Of a DNA stretch of 64,000 nucleotides, positions 21,506-32,850 are shown in pieces. The notes under the pieces are model-generated. The model saw only the letters and a list, made by a program, of their open reading frames with translations. It had not been told where the DNA came from and made no database searches. How positions within the stretch are numbered: the stretch's first letter is position 1; every line of letters begins with the position of its first letter. The stretch is taken from assembly GCA_020740775.1 (NCBI GenBank), contig JAHEWK010000009.1:496001-560000 (forward strand). The letters are read 5' to 3'. Source of the DNA: Ilyonectria destructans. Taxonomy: Eukaryota; Ascomycota; Sordariomycetes; Hypocreales; Nectriaceae. A program made the translations under genes and the position numbers.

Positions 21506-23011
21506 ATGAGGCTTCATTTCCTCATTCTGTCATCTCTCTTGGTTTCCATTGTGTCGGGCATCCTTACTATCAAACCCCCGAATCGATCTGCAGATGACAC
21601 TGATGACTTAAAGTCTCAGGTCCTACAAGTCACGAAAGACATCAGAGCCAAGGTGATTAATGCTCTAGGACAACGTGAGGAGAGGGTAAAAAGGCGAAGC
21701 ATTCAATCGTCTTGTACAGCCAAGAGCTTGGTCCTCCGACGTGAATAGTATGACGACGACTCTTTGCCGTTGCACTTCCAGAGTATCTAACTATCCAACA
21801 GCGGCTCACTCTCCGTGAAAGAAAGACTGGCCTACGTAAACGCCGTCAAGTGCTTGCAGCGCCTGCCTGCTCGGACGCCAGCTAACGTTTCGCTGGGTGC
21901 TCAGTCTCGGGTGAGCCACTACGCCATTTCCCCCATCAATAGCTCCTAGGCTTATGCTCGTTTAGTTCGACGACTTCGTTGTGGTTCACATTCAGCAGAC
22001 AAGAACAATCCATTTTACTGGTAACTTTATGCCCTGGCATCGGTGGTTCCTGTACACCTACGAGAAGGCCCTTCGAGAGGAATGCGGCTACAAAGGTTAT
22101 CAGCCAGTATGTCAATTCGATCACCCTCGAATAGTTTTGAAGTAACAGCAAAAAGTACTGGGACTGGCCCAAATATGCTTCGGCCCCTGAGAAGTCTCCC
22201 ATATTCAACGGTGATCCCTACAGCTTGGGAGGCAACGGAGAGTACGTCCCTCACAATGGACCTGTTATTTCGCCTCCAGAAGGCATATCTGGTAGCCAGC
22301 TTCAACTGCCCGCAGGTCTTGGGGGTGGTTATGTCACCACAGGTCCGTTTGCCAACATGTCTGTCAACCTTGGACCAGGTGAGGATCTTGGGTATAACCC
22401 GCGTCGTCTGAAGAGAGACGTTGGCCCCGCCCTGAACCAGATCTATGGAAACTACACAACGGTTTTGGGTGAGATCAGAAAAGCACGTCGATATAGAAGC
22501 AAAACTAATCAAGGTCACAGAGCTTCTGATGAAACCCAACTTCGACGAGTATCGACTACTATCTGAAGGCGTGCCAGGCACCGCAGATTTAGGGCCTCAC
22601 GGGGGCATGCACTTTACTATCGGGTTAGTCTTCATTCCATTCAGTCTTTCATACCTGATTTAACATCAGTATAGTGGAGATCCTGGAGCTGATCTATTTA
22701 CCTCCCCTGGCGATCCCGCGTTTTGGGTGCACCATGGTATGATGGATCGAATGTGGGCTTTATGGTGAGGCCTTGAAGTGGGAATCCCTGCTTTCGTGTC
22801 TAACAGTGCTTACAGGCAAGCTTCAAACCCCAACACGCGTAAGTTCAACTTGGGCAGTGGAAATTATAGTCACATAACGTGGGACAACAAACCAGAATCA
22901 AGAAAAACGAGCCTTGATGACGTATTGGACATGGGATACGCTGGAAATTCGGCGACAATTAGAGATGTCATGGATACAACCTCAGGGCCTTTCTGTTATT
23001 TTTACTACTAA
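21506..23011 (+). CDS. Secreted tyrosinase-type copper oxidase, 397 residues
   Basis: Seven exons: 21506..21747, 21802..21910, 21966..22106, 22156..22468, 22521..22623, 22675..22764 and 22816..23011; every junction keeps frame. The first ATG of the reading frame upstream (21305) was rejected because the ATG at 21506 is followed at once by a signal peptide (MRLHFLILSSLLVSIVSG). CuA site: HFTGNFMPWHRWF then a YQPYWDWP block made by a splice. CuB site: GGMHFTIGG and FWVHHGMMDRMWALW. The Cys plus REYGSLSVKERLAYVNAVKC segment after about residue 70 is also typical of the fungal secreted group. Expected reaction: oxidation of phenols to quinones. Such enzymes act in pigment formation, plant phenolic oxidation or secondary metabolism. 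No pathway partner is evident next to it. Confidence 0.9.
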
Positions 23012-24183
23012 GCACGCATTTCGAAATCTGCTCGCTGAGCCCAGAAAACTACATGGCTGCTTTTCAACGCAAATCGATTAAGCCATGCACAATCGTTTCT
23101 AGCTCCCATCGTTACTACCTCAAGTTTTCCTTGCCTTGAGCGAAGGTTGCAGGGCTTCGCGAAAATTAGATTACCTCTGCGGCAGTTACCACATGTACGA
23201 CATGGAAGCAATACACCGAAGACAATTCACTTGACACGGTGACAGATCAGGATACCATAGTGTGCAGCAAGGTGCCTATCGGCTCGACTGATGGCATATA
23301 AGGCATTTGTCAAATTGCCAGGGTCCTCCACGCCTTGCAGGATGGTCTACTATAATGAATCGGCTATTATTCAAGGAGTATTTACGAGAAGTTGTAGTGA
23401 TGTGACATAATGCTCAGGAGGCATTCTTAAGTTAAAACGGCCTTGGGCTTGGAGGCACGGATTGGCAATATTAAACGCCATTGAAGATACTATCTGCGTA
23501 TACGAGGACGACCTTGAGGGGATTTTGTGCTGCTGGTACCTTCTGTTACACTAGGTGGACTGAGAAGGGCAAGCTATTACACGAAGTGAGTTACTCGGAA
23601 CTTTCTGGATCATTCTCATGATGATGAGTGGATTTGTGAGACGAAATCCCACGACATCACAGGAGATGTAATTCTTGATGGATCCATATATCTTGGAACA
23701 GCTGTCCGAGTTGATTTCCCAGTCAAGTCATGAGTCTTGCATCAGTGAGAGGTCGATGAGGCCTGACTCTGGCGTCTGGGTTGGTATGAATAGTAATATT
23801 GGTTACTTGTCTAACTACTAACTTTGAGCCGAATGCGACGTCTTTGATCCCCGAGGATTATTGGCAAATCTTCAGAAGTACTGGTAATTTGAGTGTTATA
23901 ATTAGATGGCAACCTAGTTAATTCGATCCTGGGGAGTGGGTCTATAATGTAGGTCGCATATTAGTTGACCTAGGCCATGATACATTTATATTACATACGG
24001 TATTCTACATAAAGACAATATCTACAGTTCATTTTTCTTAAACAAATAAATCCACTCGTATTAATCTACAAAATAACCAGTACTAGTCACTTTAGTAATT
24101 ATATCTCTCCTTGACAGTTCAAATAAGGCTTTTACTTTAGACAGTCTCTAAGCCCCTAAATAAGCTGCAATACATCAATGTTT
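23012..24183. other. AT-rich intergenic DNA
   Basis: No open frame of coding character. Especially AT-rich near 23.9-24.15 kb. Confidence 0.45.
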
Positions 24184-25320
24184 TCAGCAGTTAGTACTGG
24201 CCCCAGAAGCAATGCAATATGTTCCGTCAGGGCCGGAGCCAATCTTAGATGGCTCGGAACCGCTTGAGTTGCCCGTGTAACGATCGCAAGTCTTACCATC
24301 GTCTTGACAACAGTTCGTCATAATACAAGTGTCTCCGTAGTTTGTGTTAATACCACACAAGACACCTCCATCAACCGCAATGACGTTTGTCATGATGATA
24401 TTTCTGGGGCCTCCATTACCGGAGCAGTTGCCACAGCTTCGAACCACTTTGCCATAGTCATTTGCATAGAAATTGGTTATCTGAACGGTACCGCGGCCAT
24501 TGAATTGGATGATCTTATCCGCAGCGTGGAAGGCGCCACCGCCATTGATGTACGAGGTTCCACTAGTTTGCTTGAGAGTTCTAAGAAATATACTTGTTAG
24601 CTAGTATTCAAGGTGTAGTACAGGGGGGACAAACAAAGCATCCTCGCAAACATCAGACCACCAAACGTTATTCAAGGTACTTTCATGAAACAGTTAGCAT
24701 CATATTGCCTGCTACAGTATCTCTGGTGACGCACCAAGTCCCTCGACAGTGAACTCCCTCTGCTTGATTGGGTCCAATAATGACATTGGAGAGTGTAGCA
24801 CCATCTTCTAAAATGAAAATAGTGTCATCCTCTCCCGTCTCAGTTTGCTCTTGGCAAACCATGGCTAATGTTGGTACTATTAGCCCCTCGTAGCTCATCG
24901 GTAGAAAGAATTTCTCATAAACTCACTGCTGCGATCGTATCTCTTCATGCCGCCATCAAATGAGCCAGTAACAGTAATTGGTGCGGCGCTTGTAACTACT
25001 CCGGAAGAAGCAGGAAGCGTAGTTGTAACACTCGTTGGTGCAGTACCTCCGCTACCTGCCGAGGTTTTCGTAGCCACCGTGCTAGTACCAGTGTAGTAGC
25101 ATGAGCACTCCTTAGAGATCAGGCTTGGCTTTTGGGAACAGTTAGTAGCCCATGATGGAAGACCAGAGGTGGCGGTGACAGCACTCTTGGTAAACGTTGC
25201 ACAGAACGCCGACGCAGTAGCTGATTGAGACTTGATAAAGCTAGCACAGCTGTTGGTGTCTGGATCCAAACAGCCAAATACAGCTGGGAGAAGAGCTAAG
25301 ACGGGAAACAAAGTTTTCAT
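24184..25320 (-). CDS. Secreted pectate lyase, PL3 family, 321 residues
   Basis: Four exons: 25320..24927, 24864..24735, 24679..24635 and 24580..24184, all in frame. Order of domains: signal peptide ([16 protein letters not shown]); a Cys-rich segment to about residue 75; a Ser/Thr/Ala-rich linker; then the PL3 right-handed parallel beta-helix. Diagnostic blocks are [43 protein letters not shown] and [16 protein letters not shown]. The reaction is beta-elimination of de-esterified homogalacturonan, calcium dependent, outside the cell. The N-terminal Cys-rich module is an extra compared with minimal PL3 enzymes (about 220-250 residues) and may bind the wall. It suggests growth on or in plant tissue. 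Confidence 0.92.
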
Positions 25321-27044
25321 TTTGGACTGGGAGATGATCTGGTTTTTGATGTCTAGAAAGGGTGTTGTAATGAGAGTTCCAGGAAGCGTGGATGGGAGCG
25401 AGGTCCGCTGATTTATGTACTTCCCAGGTTAACATGATAGCTGTTTCTCTCAACAATACCGGATGTTCAACGTGGAATGAAATTGTCTTCGGGTCCCCAA
25501 TTCAGCAATGCGGAAGCAAGCACCGAATGAAAATTATGTGTAACAAGCTGTTGCAATTCTTCCACCAATCAACCTCCACCGTGCCGCAACGTTGAGAATG
25601 ATACAACTGCAGAATGACCAATTACATTTTAAGCATACAGGTTTAGCTTATAATCAACAAGGTGTGCCCATGAGGTCGGAGAAACTTGCTCACAATCCCA
25701 GAGGCAACCATATCATGATTCAACTGGAAGTTCGGGGATTCCTAGGGGTTCAGCTACGAATAGGGCGAGAAGACGGAACTTAGTACCCCATACGTAGAAA
25801 TGCGCCGTACCCTGGCATGTGGCTTAACTTCCCACCTCGGAAAATTATCCCCAGCGGCCGCTATCTTCGTTTGTTGTCTCTCTAGGCCTCCCCAGAAACA
25901 TGCATGTAAGACAAGCGAGGTAGTTTTCTCTCTCTTCCGTTCATCGATCCTCTCTGTCACCCCTAGTCTATTGATTAGGCTAAGCACGCCGGATCGTTCT
26001 ACGTTCATGAAACTAGATTAATCCAGCATGATCGCACGGAGATTGGAGGAACGTCCTCATTCAATAGCCACCAATTGATTGTCAAAAAACATCGATGAGA
26101 GCTTTCTTAATACTACCCACAATCTTCAACCAATCCATACTCTCTCGCTACTAAAGCGATGGATTTTACCTACTGTCATTTCTGTTACCCTAGAGAGTAT
26201 TCATGCGATGTCAGTGGCCTGGATTCTGTTAAGATGACCATTGAACCCGCATTCAAGGGATTACCTTAATTGGCATAGACTCTCAGCGAGATATCGCCTG
26301 TACATAAAACTAGTATAAAGAATCGTAGCTGGAAACTTTCTCTAAATATGACATCAACACCCTTCTCTTAATAACAGTCGGAAGTGTCCACAGCCCTATA
26401 GGCAAATGTTGCAATCGGTTGAGATATGACGAAATGCCGGAGGTAAACACAGCCGTTGCATAGTGAAGACAACAGTCATGATTCCACTTAATGTCTTGAT
26501 AAATATATTAGGAAGAGAATTAAAATAATTTTCTCGTGGAGGTGAGTAAACCCCTGTAAAAGTCGACTTACGCTCCTCTGCAACTGCACGAGGGGTGAGT
26601 GCTCCAACGACCATTCCAGCTGTCAAAGTAAGCTTGATGATTGAAAAGAGTGGCATGTCACTGGACACGAAATGATTTTGGATTCATATATTTTTGGTAA
26701 ATTTCCTTGCTGGAGCTCATTGTTTATCCGACTGGCCAAACTGTACTCGACCCTTATCGCTTCAACCCAAGTGTGAGAGGTTTTGAAGAAATAGAATAAC
26801 CATTTCTAATACACTCAAATGCCTTATTTATTCCTCAGAAATTAACATTATGTAATAATTCAATAAGATTTCAGGAAGTAGGATGTATGTGAGCAAGAGG
26901 CCCATATAGGAGTACTCCATTTATTGTGAAAGTGAGGAGACTTTTTTAAGCTTGAAGATAACCAATACTTAGCTTGGATATATTCTAGAAATCCTCTGGG
27001 GCTCGAGCTCCCATCATTTTCCATCCATTAGCGATATCTAAATC
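25321..27044. other. Gene-poor AT-rich stretch; one doubtful small secreted-protein start
   Basis: No firm gene. On minus, an ATG at 26656 begins MPLFSIIKLTLTAGMVVGAL, a good signal peptide, and runs to a GTAAGT donor near 26570. The downstream exon is not clear, so this could be a small secreted protein or chance. Confidence 0.35.
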
Positions 27045-27400
27045 TTTTTTTGATACCTTTCGGCGAAGGTACGGTTTGATCCATCTGGATCGGGGATGAA
27101 AATGCACATTTGACCGTGCGTGATAAGTTGTCAGCTTTCTGAGGCAATGGGTGTAAAATGGCCATTCGCATAAAGTTAACTCACGTTGCCTAATGTCAGC
27201 TTGATCGAGCCTTCGATCATGATATTTGCCTCGTAAATCCTTGACGAAGGGCTTCCGCCAATCATAGAAACAATATTTCCGCCACTACCAGGACTTGAAA
27301 GAAGCCAGCACACGCCATTCTTAGCCCACCAGTTTCAGCTACCTCACCCAAGGAGAAGATGGCATCGGCAAATACATCAGGCAAGTGAAGTTGAGGCGTC
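27045..27400 (-). pseudogene. Relic of an unrecognised coding sequence
   Basis: On minus, protein-like text survives in pieces: DVFADAIFSLGEVAETGG, then (shifted frame) SPGSGGNIVSMIGGSPSS and IMIEGSIKLTLGN, then, after a GTGAGT donor at 27184 and a branch-like GCTGAC, CIFIPDPDGSNRTFAER and a stop. The acceptor AG expected before the last piece is missing, and frames shift within the first half. This is a decaying gene of unidentified function. Confidence 0.35.
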
Positions 27401-28193
27401 AGCCTGACCAAAATCCGTCTTGTCGTCTTAGATATCGCCCCAGGAGCATGCTCTCGTAAGATTTCAGAGTTCGGCTTTTGACCTGTTCACACAATCCAAT
27501 GTTCGACAATGTGCTTGTCAGTCTTGCTACTTATCTCATGGCACATCAAGAGATGCAGTGAAATTGGTCATGGATTAAGACTTACTACCAAGCCAAAAAG
27601 TTCCACTTCGCATTGCTTGGTCGAAGTTACTTGCGATCTGGCAAGACATCCACTCGTTCGGTGTAGTGCATCACGAGCCCCATTTCATTCACGATCTTGG
27701 ATGCATGTTTGTGGAGCTCTCACCCAAAACTAGGAAGGAGTTTGTCTCGAAAACTGAAGATAGTGTAGAATAGATTGCTACCAGAACGGGGTTCCGATCA
27801 GCTGGAGAAGGGAAGAGATCCTTGAGGCCGCGGGGCTAAGCATTTCTTTCTCCGGCGAATCATTGCGGTTGGAGCCGATCGTGGAATCTTGACAAATGAT
27901 GGACAGATTGGGCTAAATTGTCTCTAGTATCTGATCTTGTGACAAAGGTTCTGCTCTGCTCGACTGTGATCTCACCAGACCTTGATTTTGTTTCTACTAA
28001 ACCAGATGGATCTATATCAGAATCATGCGAGTTGCTTCATGGAAGTCGGCATTTGCTTCTCACTTATCAAAATGGCACCTCAATTCTTCCATTGGTCGTC
28101 TGTTAGTAAACCTTGCTACAGGGTGGTACAGATTCTATCAGGTGCAAGTTGCATGTCGTTTTACACAAGTCCCACGGCCGCAAGTTATACAGT
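27401..28193. other. Intergenic, no gene recognised
   Basis: Short overlapping frames on the plus strand near 27.9-28.2 kb have no coding signature; this is the 3' side of the CE2-like gene. Confidence 0.4.
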
Positions 28194-29322
28194 CTACCAT
28201 CCCAAGGCCAACCTAATAGACTCCTCGAGCAGTGCACCGCCCTGGGCCTGGGTAGCCGCATTCGGATGGTAATCACAGCCAACTTCTGAACCTTGCGAGG
28301 GCCAATCCACCAAATGGGCTTTCACCCCACCAAGCTGTTGAATTGCATCCTTGAGCACCTGAACATGGGTGGATTTCTGCGCATCGGCCTCCGAGGGATA
28401 GCTATCGCTGAGCATTGGCGAAGACACCAAGAAGAACTGGGCTTTCTTGTAGTGAGAGTGTATGCTCTCCACCAGCTTAACCAGCGCCTGCGTGAGGTCT
28501 GCCGGGTTGACGGGGTCCCGCACACCGAGGTAGCTGAAGTCATTTGTGCCGAGGTTGATCACCACTGCGTCTGGTATCCACGATTTGGGGAACGTGAAGC
28601 TTCCGTTGGCGTCATTAGCACCGTAGCGCGTGTAGAGAACTGGCATCGGTGGCATTGGATCAGGAGTCGTGGAGGCATAGTTGCGGATCAGGCCTTTGCC
28701 GCTCCAGGCGACAACACTGTAGTCTGCGTTTAAAGCTCGAGCCGCCACGGCGCCGTACGTCTTTCCGTTGTTCTGCAAAACGGCCGAGTCCGTACAGGGT
28801 AGGACGCCATCGAGACCGTAACCGACGGTGATGGAGTCGCCAATGATCTCAATCTTGCGCTTTGGAGCCGTACTCGCAAGTAGAGTGCCGTCGGTAGCGA
28901 CACTGGTGATGCGGAAGGTGCCCATAGAGCTCTCTGATCGTTTGCGCAGCTCAACGGTGTGTGTTCCCTTTGACAGTTTAGGCGTCGAGATTAATGTGCC
29001 GTCTACGTTGCCGATGAGAATCGGCTCGCCTCCATCGATAATCAGGTCAGCGCTCGAGTTCCCGCTAACACTGCTGATGTTGATTGATGCTGTGCTTCCT
29101 TTAAAGGTAAAAGCGACACCGGTGCTCGGCCATGTGAGCTCCTTGGTCGCTGGGTTGACTCTTCCGACAAACCTATAGATCTGCCCGCATGAGTCAGAGG
29201 CGCAACTGTTAAATCGGTGAAATGGCGACTAGACGTACCGGTTCATTTGCCTTGGTGAAGTCTCGAGGCAGTGAGGCGGCCGTGACTGCAGTTATGCAGA
29301 CGACTAATGCAGTCACCTTCAT
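28194..29322 (-). CDS. Secreted CE2-like SGNH carbohydrate esterase, 356 residues
   Basis: Two exons: 29322..29239 and 29180..28194; the 58-nt intron (GTACGT donor) joins KANEP|IYRFVGRV in frame. Layout: signal peptide (MKVTALVVCITAVTA), an N-terminal jelly-roll-like module (about 30-125, with a WPSTGVAFTFKGS block), then an SGNH hydrolase. Catalytic motifs: IEIIGDSITVGYG (Ser144), VVINLGTNDFS (block III) and CDYHPN (Asp331, His333). This two-domain order is that of CE2 acetyl-xylan/glucomannan esterases, which remove acetyl groups from hemicellulose outside the cell. A GDSL lipase is the alternative, but the N-terminal module favours CE2. It complements the pectate lyase 4 kb away. Confidence 0.85.
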
Positions 29323-30224
29323 GTTGGACGCAATTTATACCTAGAAGCTGTGGAGGAATGGGCGATCAACTGTAAATTCGATAACGGTCGCCTTCCTCTG
29401 TCCTACAAGACCATCACTTCATTCTATATGATTTTATATGTCTCCTGATGTCTCTTGTAGGCACGGACAGACACCATCCGTCTCCTATAGACACGGACAG
29501 AAACCATCCGCAATGCCTATTCCGGCCGGACTCCACCTTGGAAGCTAACGTGAAAAGTAGAGGAACTTATGCAACAGAAGAGACCAATTACCTGCAGTTT
29601 AGGCCTTTCTTTTGGACGTCCGTCTTCAAGCTGAGGCTCATACTCAGCTGAATGCCGAACCAAGCCGCCCAGGAAATTATCAATAAGATTTCGTGAATAG
29701 CTGCGCTCAGGTGATCCCGCTCACCAATCCCTCTGTCACCCTCGATTTAGCCAACAAGAACCTCCATCTTCGCCCTGTTGCCGACCAGAGCGATGCCCGC
29801 TCTCACGGGCGGCGGTTCAGGCCACAAGTCATCCTTTATAGGGTTTGTCGGGCCTTTTATCCGCCGCTGCTGCCGGCACCATCTTCGCTAGCTCGGGCCG
29901 CCAGCCGCAACGTCGAGGCGGTGATCGTTCTTGGCGATAATGTTGGCGTTGGCCACGCAAAGGCTGGCAAAGTAGGGAGACGTGGCATCGCTGGCGTTGT
30001 CTTGGTGCATAAGATTGCCAGAGCTCTGGCAGCTTGTGGAGCCAGCCTGGATTCGCTCAACAAGTTGCTCGGCTCGTTGCAGACAATATGGTTAGTCTGG
30101 GAGCTAGTCTCGAGAATGTCCATGTGCCAGGCCAAGATGCCAGAAGTGTCCACAACGACAACCTAGCTACTAGTGAAGTGGAAGCAGGCCTGGAAATTCA
30201 CAATGAGCCTGGATCAGGGAGACT
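29323..30224. other. Decayed tail of the PhyH pseudogene and intergenic DNA
   Basis: Contains a 30-bp imperfect tandem pair near 29450-29510 (CACGGACAGA ... CCATCCG). Minus frames around 29857-30180 read protein-like text in more than one frame (for example LMHQDNASDATSPYFASL), probably further decayed coding DNA. No intact gene. Confidence 0.35.
29450..29510. repeat. Imperfect 30-bp tandem duplication
   Basis: Two adjacent copies share CACGGACAGA, then CACCATCCG or AACCATCCG, with flanking CTCTTGTAGG or CTCCTATAGA. No spacer or coding meaning. Confidence 0.6.
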
Positions 30225-30868
30225 TCAGATGGAGCCGCCAGAGCTGGTAGCCAAGCGTGATTCACCTGCTGGATGGTGGATGCCCATGCTCCAGAAAGGC
30301 CACCACCCCGACGCATCGGCATGGAGAGGCTGGGCTTGGCTCCCTGGCCCAATCTCAATCATCTGCGCCGTGCTGAGCCAATAATCGCCCGCCTCCTTGA
30401 AGAGCTCGGCGGAAACATGGTGCAAGCTATCATTATCAATAACATCTTGCCGGAACGCCGCGCTGCGGTTCAACAGATGTCCTAGTCGCTTCGTATTTTG
30501 GCCAAGACGATGGCGCCGGTTCCCTCAAGGAGTGGCGGCGTATTGGCGTTGGCTGGTCTACCGGCTGGAATGTCCGCGAGAGCGAAGTCCATGTCTGCGT
30601 TGAGGCGAGAGACCTGCGATGGCTCGAGCATGGATTCGATGACGACGCAGCTATCGTCTTTGGGGGCGTTGACCACTTCTGTGGAGACTAAAGATGATGA
30701 TTGTATTGATTGATCACTCCGGCCCTCTCTTTTCTCAAGCCAAGAGGTTCGGGCGAACGACTCCGGGCAAGGTTCGTGGCGGAGCGTTTCCGAGTTTGTC
30801 AGCTTGATTTGTTTTAAAGTGTGTCTTTCGCACCATAACACCTCTTTGAGATAGTTGCCCTTGTTCAT
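30225..30868 (-). pseudogene. Frameshifted PhyH-type Fe(II)/2-oxoglutarate dioxygenase
   Basis: Two minus-strand frames together form one family member. The first (30868..30482) contains CVVIESMLEPSQVSRLNADM and ends after GTGAIVLAK. The second begins at the same place one frame away with QNTKRLGHLLNRSAAFRQDV, continues through EAGDYWLSTAQMIEIGPGSQ and reaches the iron-binding LHADASGWWPFW (H-x-D). The break lies near 30500 and looks like loss of one base. The distal His/Arg half is not readable in any single frame. Intact relatives hydroxylate or form peroxides in fungal secondary metabolism (the FtmOx-like group). This copy should be inactive unless the base call is wrong. Confidence 0.7.
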
Positions 30869-31150
30869 AAAATTCGCTCTGCCCAGATGCTTTGTAATTA
30901 GCGGCTGAGTGGCTGCTTACGGTCACATGGGCGATGACGAATGAAGCGATAAGCGCCGCTTAACAATCATGCTCATTCATCAAGTTGGAAAAGAGAAATC
31001 TCTCCGAGGCGAGTCGGGTGCGTGGTTTTTTCCCTTGGATTTCCTGTGATTATTGGAGGAGGTAGCGTTATGATATAACCAGGCAGGAGCCGGATATCTT
31101 TCGACATTGAACTCGACAGAAAAGTTGGCCTTTATATTCGTTCTACTAAA

Positions 31151-32246
31151 ATGCAACCTCTTCGCTTCGCCCTAATTGCCCTGGCGACCTTTGCAACAGC
31201 GGCTATAACAGACTTTGACAGCTGGGAGCATGGACGCGTCGCACTGGACAACGTCAGTATACACTTCCGGTACGCCGGCTCAGGCCCTCCTGTGCTCCTT
31301 GTCCACGGGAACCCCCAGCACAGCTTGACATGGCAGTTTATCGGTCCCATCCTCGCACGGAACTATACCGTCATTGCGCCAGACAACCGTGGCGCCGGGG
31401 ACTCGAGTCTTCCGCCTGATGGGAACTACAGCGCCACAGCTTCGGCGGCAGACCTCAAGGGCGTGCTGGACTTTCTGAACGTCACGTCGGCGTATGTGTT
31501 CGCGCATGATAAGGGCGCCGGTATGGCGGCGGCGCTGGCGATTCAACATCCTGATATGGTCAAGAGACTAGCCTTGGCCGAGTACGGGCTTCCGGGATTC
31601 GGATACGATCAGATCGCCACGCCGGCTCCGTTCTGGGACCTGTACCAAAATTGGCAACTTGCTTTCTTCCAAGTTCCCGACTTGGCTGAGTTTCTCATGT
31701 CTGGAAAAGAGAAACAGTTTCTAGAGTGGTACTTCTTCCACGGGAGCTACTCTGGACCGGCGAGCTTTAGTGAGGATACCGTCAATAGATACGCCACTAG
31801 TATCTCCAAGCCAGGCTTCCTCAGGGCGATGCTAGGTCCTTTCTCCGCTGCAACGGTCCACGATGATTCAAAATTCTTCTCGGGGTCCTTGAATGACAGC
31901 CGTTTGGATGTGCCGCTACTGGGAATGGGCGGAGAAGCGAGCTTGGGGTGGGAGTCAGTGCTGCGCCAGACCTATGAGCCGGTTTCGTCGAATTTGCAGG
32001 TTGACATTATTCCCAAGGCAGGACATTGGATTGGTGAGTGATTCCAACAGAATTATGAAAGAATTATAGTTGATCAACAAGTTAGGCGATGAAAATCCAG
32101 GATGGACCGCTCGGCGAGTGGCAAGATTCTTTGCGGAGGATAGTTTGGTGCTTCCAAACCTTGATCTCTCGTACTTGAAGGATTTGGTGACACTCGACGT
32201 GGGGTATTTTGGTACGAGGAGAAACATGGCACTGGGAAATCAGTGA
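31151..32246 (+). CDS. Secreted alpha/beta hydrolase, epoxide-hydrolase-like, 347 residues
   Basis: Two exons: 31151..32033 and 32086..32246 (52-nt intron, GTGAGT...TTAG), in frame. A signal peptide is likely (MQPLRFALIALATFATAA). Core motifs: oxyanion VHGNPQHS, APDNRGAGDSS, the nucleophile elbow FAHDKGAG with Asp120, and a C-terminal AGHWIGDE with His292. An Asp nucleophile in H-D-x-G is the mark of epoxide hydrolases and haloalkane or fluoroacetate dehalogenases rather than esterases. HGNP and overall length favour the epoxide hydrolase side. Substrate unknown. It stands next to the PhyH relic, so it may be a remnant of the same pathway. Confidence 0.85.
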
Positions 32247-32657
32247 GGGTAATTTAGATCCTTGACGAGCTTCGGGTTACGAAGTCACTGGTGTGGTTAG
32301 TCTAGTATTACGACGTGAGACAGGCATTATACTTGTTGCAATCGTGGAAATAGTTGGAAACACTACTTGAATACAATGCAATTAATAATAGAAAAGTAGG
32401 CAGCTTGCTTGGCTTCTCAGTTGCGAGCAATTCTTTTGCCTTGTCGGACGGATCCTTGACTATCCTGCCATATGGGATGACCCCTAAAACCACTACTCCA
32501 TTGCTTTATCTCGCCACTTTCCATATTCCAAGGGAGCTTCAACGTGAGCAGTCATGCTGCTGATCACGGGTTGCAGGAAAGCTGTCACTAAGTGATGACA
32601 CTTCGCGTTAGCAAGTCTTCACGCACATAAAATTGAAAAAATGGGATACTCAATAAA
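32247..32657. other. Intergenic, nothing recognised
   Basis: 3' region of the hydrolase gene; no coding tract. Confidence 0.4.
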
Positions 32658-32850
32658 CTAACAGCCAGCAGTAGCAAATCCTATCACAGTATTAACGATC
32701 CACACAAAACGAAATGATCGGGTTATCACCAGCTTGAGGGCATGCTCCGCTGCAACGAGAATGGCAGGCGTAACACCGATAATAGTGGTGAGACCAGTAG
32801 TATCCGGAAACAGCGGCAGTTTTGGGATCGGTAACTCAAAAGACCTAGAA
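32658..32850 (-). pseudogene. C-terminal fragment of an MFS drug-efflux-type transporter
   Basis: The minus frame reads TTGLTTIIGVTPAILVAAEH and then LKLVITRSFRFVWIVNTVIG before a stop. This resembles the end of TRI12/siderophore-type MFS exporters: an amphipathic Ala-rich helix, a basic residue, SFR, then a last membrane helix. No rest of the transporter is readable upstream, so it is a fragment. Confidence 0.35.

Noticed and set aside
24870..24900. tRNA-like CTCGTAGCTCATCGGTAG stretch
   Set aside because: It lies inside a pectate-lyase intron and cannot fold into a cloverleaf by eye.
29693..30384. Plus-strand frames opposite the PhyH region
   Set aside because: They are most likely antisense shadows of the decayed minus-strand dioxygenase.
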